A stretch of 11,389 bases of DNA from Betaproteobacteria bacterium. Its GTDB lineage: Bacteria > Pseudomonadota > Gammaproteobacteria > Burkholderiales > Burkholderiaceae_E. Under the pieces are notes generated by a model, which saw only the letters and a program-made list of their open reading frames with translations, had not been told where the DNA came from and did no database searches. Shown here one piece after another: positions 6,230 to 11,389 of the stretch (positions are counted from its first letter, which is position 1; the number at the start of each line of letters is the position of its first letter). Position numbers and translations under genes: made by a program. The stretch spans positions 1-11,389 of the forward strand of contig RFPW01000052.1 of NCBI GenBank assembly GCA_009925965.1, in the 5' to 3' direction.

Positions 6230-7414
6230 ATGGAAAGTTATGACGTGATTGTGATTGGGGCCGGCGTCATCGGCAGTTCGGTGGCCTATCACCTCGCCAA
6301 ATTTGGGGCCGGCCGGGTCCTGGTTCTGGATCGGACACAGATCGGCGCTGGGACCACTTCGCAATCCTCGGGGATTCTGCGGACGCACTATTCGGTGATT
6401 GAAAATGTCGAACTCGCCAAAGCCTCGTGGCAGGTGTTCAAGAATTTCTCGCAATACCTGGGCGACCCGGAAGCATCGGCTGGGCTGGTCGCCTGCGGCT
6501 ACCTGATCGCGGCCCCCGACGGCAACAAACTCGACGCCCTGCGGTCAGCGCTTGACGGTCAGCGCGCCAAAGGCATTCCGGTACAAACGCTGGATGCCAA
6601 ACAAGCGCGCGACCTGTTGCCCATTGCCCGCTTTGATGATGCCGTCCTGATCGGTTACGAGCCCGAAGCCGGGTTCGCTGATGCGTATCTGGTCGCCACC
6701 AGCTTCGCCCGTTCGGCCCGTCGCCTCGGCACAAAAATCATCGAGGGCGTTGAAGTCCATACGCTATTGCACGAACAAGGTCATGTGGTCGGCGTCGACA
6801 CCTCGATCGGGCGCTTCAATGCCCCCCTCGTCATCAGTACCCAGAACATCTGGTCCCGCGACATTGAGCGTTGGACCGGCATTGCCTCACCCGTCAACGC
6901 CGAGCGGCATACCGTCTTCGCGCTGGAGGGCCCAGACCCCTACACGTACCAAATGCCGGTTTACAAAGATTTGGGCTCCCCCGGAATGCTTTACTGCCGC
7001 AGTTATGGCGGCACGCAGATGCTGGTGAGCGAGGGCATTGCGGGCGAGACCCTCGCGGCTCCCGACAACGAACAGGGCCACATCTCGATGGACACAATCG
7101 TCGAAGTGGCAACCCAAGTTGCCGAGCGATTCCCCTCGTATGAAGCGGCCGGAGTGGCCTCGTCCTGGACTGGCGTCTACGACGTCACACCCGACTGGAA
7201 CCCGATACTCGGGCGCGTCGAAGGCATGTCGGGACTGATCGTCGGGTACGGGTTTTCTGGCCATGGCTTCAAGCTCTCCCCCGGCATCGGACGCATCCTC
7301 GCGCAGGAGGCGATCGGCCTCGCGACCGACGTTCCACTCACACCCTACGCTCTTGAGCGTTTTCGCACCGGCAGTTTGCTCACCGGAAAATACGGTGTCG
7401 GCGCGGTGTCCTGA
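6230..7414 (+). CDS. FAD-dependent oxidoreductase, DAO / sarcosine oxidase beta-like
   Basis: A 394-residue member of the D-amino-acid-oxidase-like flavoprotein family. The N-terminus has the Rossmann dinucleotide motif GAGVIG (10-15), with an acidic residue ending the second strand in VLVLDR (Asp34), then GAGTTSQSSGILRTHYS (39-55), resembling the flavin-binding loop of SoxB/glycine-oxidase-type enzymes. The C-terminus has the family's closing motif GYGFSGHGFKLSPGIG. Such enzymes oxidise secondary or tertiary amino acids (sarcosine, dimethylglycine, N-methylglutamate). Given the divergent N-methylglutamate synthase, oxidation of an N-alkylglutamate to glutamate and an aldehyde is the leading inference. 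The other three subunits of heterotetrameric SoxBDAG/MgdABCD enzymes are absent, so it may act alone. GAGG 5-6 nt before ATG supports the start. Gap to the regulator is 36 bp; to queC, 15 bp. Confidence 0.83.
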   Translation: MESYDVIVIGAGVIGSSVAYHLAKFGAGRVLVLDRTQIGAGTTSQSSGILRTHYSVIENVELAKASWQVFKNFSQYLGDPEASAGLVACGYLIAAPDGNKLDALRSALDGQRAKGIPVQTLDAKQARDLLPIARFDDAVLIGYEPEAGFADAYLVATSFARSARRLGTKIIEGVEVHTLLHEQGHVVGVDTSIGRFNAPLVISTQNIWSRDIERWTGIASPVNAERHTVFALEGPDPYTYQMPVYKDLGSPGMLYCRSYGGTQMLVSEGIAGETLAAPDNEQGHISMDTIVEVATQVAERFPSYEAAGVASSWTGVYDVTPDWNPILGRVEGMSGLIVGYGFSGHGFKLSPGIGRILAQEAIGLATDVPLTPYALERFRTGSLLTGKYGVGAVS

Positions 7415-7429
7415 CCCAAAGGTCCGACT

Positions 7430-9160
7430 ATGAACCCGCACGTTGGCGCCCTGGTCCTCTTCTCGGGCGGGCAGGATTCGACCACCTGCCTCGCCTGGGC
7501 CTTGGACCGCTTCGAGCGGGTCGAGACCATTGGTTTTGACTACGGACAACGGCACCGGATCGAGCTCGAATGCCGGGCTCAGGTGTTGCAATCGTTGCGG
7601 GCGCGCTTCCCGGCCTGGGGCGCCAAACTCGGCGAGGATCGTGTGCTGGATCTCGCCGTGCTGGGCGAAATCAGCGCGAGCGCACTGACCTCACAACGGG
7701 CCATCGAGTTCGACTCAAACGGCTTGCCGAACACCTTCGTCCCCGGTCGGAATCTTCTCTTTTTTACCTTGGCTGGCGCGCTGGCTTACCGGCGTGGCCT
7801 TAGCGTGCTGGTCGGCGGGATGTGCGAGACGGACTACTCGGGCTATCCCGACTGTCGGGATGACACCCTCAAAGCCCAGCAAGTCACGCTCTCCTTGGGC
7901 CTGGACGCACGGGTCGTGATTGAGACCCCGTTGATGCGGCTGGACAAGGCGGCGACCTGGGGCCTGACCGCACAGTTAGGTGGCGATACTCTGGTGGAGC
8001 TGATCCGGCTCGAAACGCACTCGTGCTACTTAGGCGATCGATCTCGCTTGCACTCCTGGGGTTATGGCTGCAACGATTGCCCAGCCTGCGAATTGCGAAA
8101 GGCGGGCTGGGAACGCTACCAAGCAGGCAAGCCCCATTCGACTCGTCTGACCCATTCGATCCCTACGATTCAGCGCTTCGCACTCGCCGATGCAAGACCA
8201 GAGCCCTGGAAAAATGGTCAGGGCGTGACCCGAACCCTGGCCACTGACCGGCACGGCGAACGGCACCCCGACAAGCACCCCGACAAGCACACTAACAAGC
8301 ACGCCGACGCCCCGACCGGATCTGGCGATCCCAACTGGGCCTGGCGGATCAGCGTCGCCGACATTGAGCTGAGTGGTTCTTTCTCCACCTTTGAACAAGT
8401 CGATCGAACCTTGATTCTGCTCCACGGCGGCCCACTCATCCTGAATCGGTCTGGTGCCCCAATTTCTCTGACCGACGCCGGTGAACGAATCTCATTTGGC
8501 GGCGAAGAAGCGGTCGATGCGCAGATTGCCGCGACCACGGTTCAAGCCCTTAATCTCATGACCCGACGTGGGCAGGTCCGCAGCACCGTTCGCGTAATCC
8601 ACGGCGCACCGGCACCCGATCCAGCGCAGGACGACCCCGTACCGCTCTCACCCAATCATCATCGGGCGTCCTTGACGACCTCGAAGCCCTTGACGACGGC
8701 GGCCACGCTGGCGTTCGTTGCGTTCGTCGTTGCGGGGTCGTATCGGATCGAGTGGTCGGCCGACGATTCAGCGGCGAAGCAATCCCTGGTCTTGCGTGCG
8801 GGCGAGGGTGTCGTCCTCCGGGAGGCATCCGGCATTGGCCTGGTCTCTGCACTCGAAATCGAGGTCGACACGCCCTCTTTGCGCAGCGACTCCGCAGTCG
8901 GCTCGAAGCCGTGGCTGATCCTGATTAGAATCCAGTACCGATTCCAGCGCGACAATCGCTCACTAACCGGGTCTTCCCTGTGGCCTACCGTTACGCCATC
9001 GGCGCCGAATACTACCGGTTTGAGGACCTCAGGAGCCTCCTTGCCAAAGCGAGTCCCTCTCGGTCTGGTGACCTGCTGGCCGGGGTCGCTGCGGACTCAG
9101 AGGCGCAACGGATCGCGGCTCGATTGGTCTTGGCTGATTTGCCACTACGGGCCTTTTTGA
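7430..9160 (+). CDS. queC: QueC (7-cyano-7-deazaguanine synthase) fused to a HutD/Ves cupin domain
   Basis: Two domains in one frame. Residues 1 to about 235 are QueC: PP-loop SGGQDSTT (12-19), DYGQRHRIEL, VPGRNLLF, and the zinc site Cys199, Cys214, Cys217, Cys220 (SCY...GCNDCPACELRKAG). QueC makes preQ0 from CDG, ATP and ammonia for queuosine tRNA modification, and all key residues appear intact. Residues from about 247 to 502 match HutD/Ves (double cupin): PWKNGQGVTRTLA (259-271), WAWRISVADIELSGSFSTFEQVDRTLILLHGG, ALNLMTRRG, and a final beta strand WLILIRIQ. HutD's biochemical role is poorly known. A His/Lys/Asp repeat (279-294) is inserted in HutD. The last 74 residues look unlike HutD and 181 bp overlap eutB in another frame, so the functional protein may end near 8935. 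AAAGG 7 nt upstream of ATG 7430 supports the start. Co-transcribed with the FAD oxidoreductase (15-bp gap). Confidence 0.85.
   Translation: MNPHVGALVLFSGGQDSTTCLAWALDRFERVETIGFDYGQRHRIELECRAQVLQSLRARFPAWGAKLGEDRVLDLAVLGEISASALTSQRAIEFDSNGLPNTFVPGRNLLFFTLAGALAYRRGLSVLVGGMCETDYSGYPDCRDDTLKAQQVTLSLGLDARVVIETPLMRLDKAATWGLTAQLGGDTLVELIRLETHSCYLGDRSRLHSWGYGCNDCPACELRKAGWERYQAGKPHSTRLTHSIPTIQRFALADARPEPWKNGQGVTRTLATDRHGERHPDKHPDKHTNKHADAPTGSGDPNWAWRISVADIELSGSFSTFEQVDRTLILLHGGPLILNRSGAPISLTDAGERISFGGEEAVDAQIAATTVQALNLMTRRGQVRSTVRVIHGAPAPDPAQDDPVPLSPNHHRASLTTSKPLTTAATLAFVAFVVAGSYRIEWSADDSAAKQSLVLRAGEGVVLREASGIGLVSALEIEVDTPSLRSDSAVGSKPWLILIRIQYRFQRDNRSLTGSSLWPTVTPSAPNTTGLRTSGASLPKRVPLGLVTCWPGSLRTQRRNGSRLDWSWLICHYGPF
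8264..8311. repeat. 12-bp tandem repeat inside the HutD domain
   Basis: CACCCCGACAAG occurs twice exactly (8264-8275, 8276-8287), followed by CACACTAACAAG (8288-8299) and a weaker CACGCCGACGCC. It encodes HPDK-HPDK-HTNK-HADA, a His-rich loop between the conserved WKNGxGVTR and WRIS segments of HutD. The in-frame period keeps the protein open. Being histidine-rich it could bind metal, but a neutral loop expansion is equally possible. Confidence 0.9.
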
Positions 9161-10380
9161 ACGAAGCCGTCATTGATCCGGAAACGGACGAAGTCAGCCG
9201 ACTCATTCTTGCCCAACACGATCCAGACGCGTTCGCGCCAATCGCTCACCTCACCGTTGGCGAGTTTCGGAACTGGTTGCTGTCGGACCGGGTCGATGCG
9301 GCGGCGGTCAGCGCGATCACCTGGGGCATCACCCCCGAGATGGCCGCTGCGGTGAGCAAACTGATGCGCAACCAGGACCTGGTTCTAGCGGCTCGAAAAT
9401 GTCGGGTAGTCACAGCGTTCAGAACCACCATCGGCTTACCCGGTCGTCTGGCCGTGCGCTTACAACCGAATCATCCGACCGACGATCTACGCGGCATTGT
9501 GGCGTCGGTACTCGATGGACTGATGTATGGCTGCGGCGACGCTGTGATCGGGATCAACCCGGTCGGTGACAACCTCTCGGGCATCGTCTCCATCCTGAAC
9601 GTGCTCAACGAATTGCGCGAGCGCTTCGAAATTCCAACCCAAAGCTGCGTCCTGACCCACGTCACACAGACACTCAAAGCGATCGAACTCGGGGCCCCGG
9701 TCGATCTGGTTTTTCAATCAATCGCAGGAACCCAACAGGCTAACGAAGGCTTTGGTATTTCGCTCGCCTTGCTCGACGAAGCAGCCTCTGCGGTGACGTC
9801 ATTGGGTCGTGGGACGGTCGGACAAAATGCGATGTACTTCGAAACCGGCCAGGGGAGCGCACTCTCGGCGAATGCACATCATGGCGTAGACCAGCAAACC
9901 TGCGAGGCGCGCGCGTATGCCGTGGCCCGGCGCTATGCACCGCTCCTGACCAATACGGTGGTGGGATTTATCGGTCCTGAGTATTTGTACGATGGCAAAC
10001 AAATCACCCGCGCCGGGCTTGAGGACCATTTCTGCGGCAAATTGCTTGGCGTGCCCATGGGCTGCGATGTCTGTTACACCAACCATGCAGAAGCCGATCA
10101 GGACGACATGGATACGCTCTTGACCCTGCTCGGCGTGGCGGGTGTCAATTTCATCATGGGGGTGCCCGGGGCCGACGATGTCATGCTGAATTATCAAAGC
10201 ACGTCCTTTCATGACGCGCTCTACTTGCGCGATGCACTCGGGCTTCGACGCGCACCCGAATTTGAGTCTTGGCTCGAATGCATGGGTCTGACCGGATCCG
10301 ATGGACGCCTGCTAGAGCAGGCTCAACCCGATCACCCCCTCCTTGCGCTCGGCGAATCCGTGAACTTCGCGAATCGATGA
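8980..10380 (+). CDS. eutB: Ethanolamine ammonia-lyase large subunit
   Basis: The adenosylcobalamin-dependent catalytic subunit converting ethanolamine to acetaldehyde and ammonia. At 466 residues it is slightly longer than E. coli EutB (about 453) and similar throughout: RSGDLLAGVAA, TTIGLPG, RLQPN (Arg160, Gln162), GDAVIGINPVGDN (Asn193), YFETGQGSALSA (Glu288), NTVVGFIGPEYLYDGKQITRAGLEDH and GCDVCYTNHAEADQ (Asp363). These include the substrate- and cofactor-contacting residues known from the E. coli enzyme, so it should be active. The start is GTG at 8980; an in-frame TAG at 8926 and the lack of other start codons between them limit the choice. The Shine-Dalgarno is weak, and the start lies inside the 3' part of the queC-hutD frame, so translational coupling is plausible. 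eutC follows 10 bp after the stop. No EutA reactivase or microcompartment genes are in the window. Confidence 0.95.
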   Translation: MAYRYAIGAEYYRFEDLRSLLAKASPSRSGDLLAGVAADSEAQRIAARLVLADLPLRAFLNEAVIDPETDEVSRLILAQHDPDAFAPIAHLTVGEFRNWLLSDRVDAAAVSAITWGITPEMAAAVSKLMRNQDLVLAARKCRVVTAFRTTIGLPGRLAVRLQPNHPTDDLRGIVASVLDGLMYGCGDAVIGINPVGDNLSGIVSILNVLNELRERFEIPTQSCVLTHVTQTLKAIELGAPVDLVFQSIAGTQQANEGFGISLALLDEAASAVTSLGRGTVGQNAMYFETGQGSALSANAHHGVDQQTCEARAYAVARRYAPLLTNTVVGFIGPEYLYDGKQITRAGLEDHFCGKLLGVPMGCDVCYTNHAEADQDDMDTLLTLLGVAGVNFIMGVPGADDVMLNYQSTSFHDALYLRDALGLRRAPEFESWLECMGLTGSDGRLLEQAQPDHPLLALGESVNFANR

Positions 10381-10390
10381 CCTTCCTTTG

Positions 10391-11248
10391 ATGCCCCGCC
10401 AGATTTTCAACCATCAACCCAGCGATCGACCCGACGATCGACCCAACGTGACCGAGGTCGATCGCGGGCCGCCCCTGGTGCAGCCCGATTTCTGGATCAA
10501 CTGGCGCGAATTCACCCCAGCCCGGATTGCACTGGGGCGGGTGGGTGCCAGCCAGCCAACTGATGCGTTGCTGCAGTTCTCGATGGCCCATGCGAATGCA
10601 CGCGACGCGGTCTATGAGCCGCTCGACATCGCCAGCTTGTTTGCCCAATTGGAGGGCCCCACTGAATGCGTCGTGGTCAAGAGTCGAGCCGCCGATCGCG
10701 CGGAGTACCTGCGCCGACCCGACTTTGGGCGGCGCCTTGATGCGCCGAGCCTTGAACGACTCAGAGCGCTCCAACAACGGCTGACGCCCGAGTCGAATTC
10801 AAACCCAGACTCCGGCATTGATCTCATCATCGTGATTGCCGATGGGCTGTCCGCACTCGCCACTTCGCGCCATGCGGTGCCCCTCATTGAAGCGCTCCGC
10901 ACAACGCTCCAGGGCTGGCGAATCGGCCCCGTCGTGATTGCCGAACAGGCGCGCGTAGCCCTCGGTGATGAAGTCGGTGAACTCCTGAATGCTCGTTGCG
11001 TCGCGATCCTGATTGGCGAGCGACCGGGCTTGAGTTCACCCGATAGCCTGGGCATTTACCTGACCTGGAATCCACGGGTCGGGCGCACCGACGCCGAGCG
11101 TAATTGCATCTCGAACATTCGGCCTGCAGGGTTGTCCTATGAACATGCCGCGACCAAGCTGGTGACCTTACTCGAAGGGGCGAAACGACTCGGCGCGACC
11201 GGCATAGCCCTTAAAGAAGACGATGATGAAACCCAACGCATCCGCTGA
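10391..11248 (+). CDS. eutC: Ethanolamine ammonia-lyase small subunit
   Basis: The small subunit that, with EutB, binds adenosylcobalamin. Family motifs are TPARIALGRVGASQPT, FSMAHANARDAV, SRAADRAEYLRRPDFGRRL, IVIADGLSAL, RVALGDEVGELL, LIGERPGLSSPDSLGIYLTWNPRVGRTDAERNCISNIRPAGLSYEHAA and GATGIALK, in the expected order. The length of 285 residues is normal. ATG 10391 is preferred over the adjacent TTG 10388. The first 35 or so residues are poorly conserved and include a short 12-bp DNA duplication (SDRP-DDRP). The gene lies 10 bp after eutB and its last 23 bp overlap the next gene. Confidence 0.95.
   Translation: MPRQIFNHQPSDRPDDRPNVTEVDRGPPLVQPDFWINWREFTPARIALGRVGASQPTDALLQFSMAHANARDAVYEPLDIASLFAQLEGPTECVVVKSRAADRAEYLRRPDFGRRLDAPSLERLRALQQRLTPESNSNPDSGIDLIIVIADGLSALATSRHAVPLIEALRTTLQGWRIGPVVIAEQARVALGDEVGELLNARCVAILIGERPGLSSPDSLGIYLTWNPRVGRTDAERNCISNIRPAGLSYEHAATKLVTLLEGAKRLGATGIALKEDDDETQRIR
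10421..10444. repeat. Short 12-bp tandem duplication in the eutC leader
   Basis: AGCGATCGACCC (10421-10432) is followed directly by GACGATCGACCC (10433-10444), encoding SDRP-DDRP in the variable N-terminus of EutC. It resembles in period the other tandem repeats of the window. Confidence 0.75.
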
Positions 11249-11389
11249 AGCGCTCGCCTTACTGCGTAGCCTGTTCGACGCGGCGATCGCTACCGCCCAG
11301 CCTGAACTGTGCGTCCCGCCGCATCTGCCGACACGCGCAGAAATGGGATCAGGTCGCCTGATCGTGATCGGCGCTGGTAAGGCTTCTGC
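11226..11389 (+). CDS. Glycerate 2-kinase, MOFRL family (GckA/TtuD), N-terminal fragment
   Basis: A 54-codon fragment running off the right edge. It reads MKPNASAEALALLRSLFDAA, then IATAQPELCVPPHLP and GRLIVIGAGKAS. The (L)RxLFDAA segment followed by a proline-rich stretch and the phosphate-loop-like VIGAGKAS is characteristic of the DUF4147/MOFRL glycerate 2-kinases (GckA, TtuD; older records call some hydroxypyruvate reductase). These phosphorylate D-glycerate to 2-phosphoglycerate. Either ATG 11226 or the adjacent ATG 11223 (other frame, unused) lies within eutC; the 23-bp overlap with the end of eutC indicates the same transcript. The catalytic C-terminal MOFRL domain is outside, so intactness cannot be judged. 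Confidence 0.75.
   Translation, partial: MKPNASAEALALLRSLFDAAIATAQPELCVPPHLPTRAEMGSGRLIVIGAGKAS

Noticed and set aside
6887..7591. 234-codon minus-strand frame across the oxidoreductase-queC junction
   Set aside because: It lies antisense to two recognised genes, spans their boundary, and has no family features.

Overview
The window is GC-rich, densely coded proteobacterial chromosome. A homodimeric-type pyruvate dehydrogenase E1 gene (aceE) and a MobA gene fit Pseudomonadota, probably a beta- or gamma-like lineage. The QueC zinc motif looks more like alphaproteobacterial versions, so I do not name a genus.

Left edge (1-960): the 5' end of aceE (minus) diverges from mobA (plus). The short spacer holds two face-to-face promoter candidates and a perfect 6+6 bp palindrome that overlaps both. 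mobA has no ATG, GTG or TTG ahead of its nucleotide-binding motif and ends inside an 11-bp tandem repeat.

Minus-strand operon (5414 to 968): a GlnT/GmaS-type glutamine synthetase homologue is followed by three separate proteins that correspond to the domains of glutamate synthase: class II amidotransferase, GXGXG beta-helix, and FMN/Fe-S domain. This is the gene set of gamma-glutamylmethylamide synthetase plus N-methylglutamate synthase (gmaS-mgsABC, also called glnT-glxBCD). It would convert a primary amine such as methylamine into a gamma-glutamylamide and then an N-alkylglutamate.

Divergent control region (5415-5578): about 160 bp with three direct repeats at a 12-bp period, next to a TATA-like -10 for the minus operon.

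Plus-strand operon (about 5528 to beyond 11389): an XRE-cupin regulator, a DAO-family FAD oxidoreductase, a QueC-HutD fusion, eutB, eutC and the start of a MOFRL-type glycerate 2-kinase. Gaps are tiny or genes overlap, so these are probably one transcription unit.

Inferred joint role: uptake of nitrogen (and perhaps carbon) from small amines. GmaS and MgsABC glutamylate the amine, the FAD oxidoreductase may oxidise the N-alkyl amino acid back to glutamate plus an aldehyde, EutBC deaminates ethanolamine, and the kinase feeds glycerate into central metabolism. The regulator lies between the two arms and may sense an amine or a product through its cupin. The least expected part is the queuosine-pathway enzyme QueC fused to a HutD/Ves cupin inside this operon.
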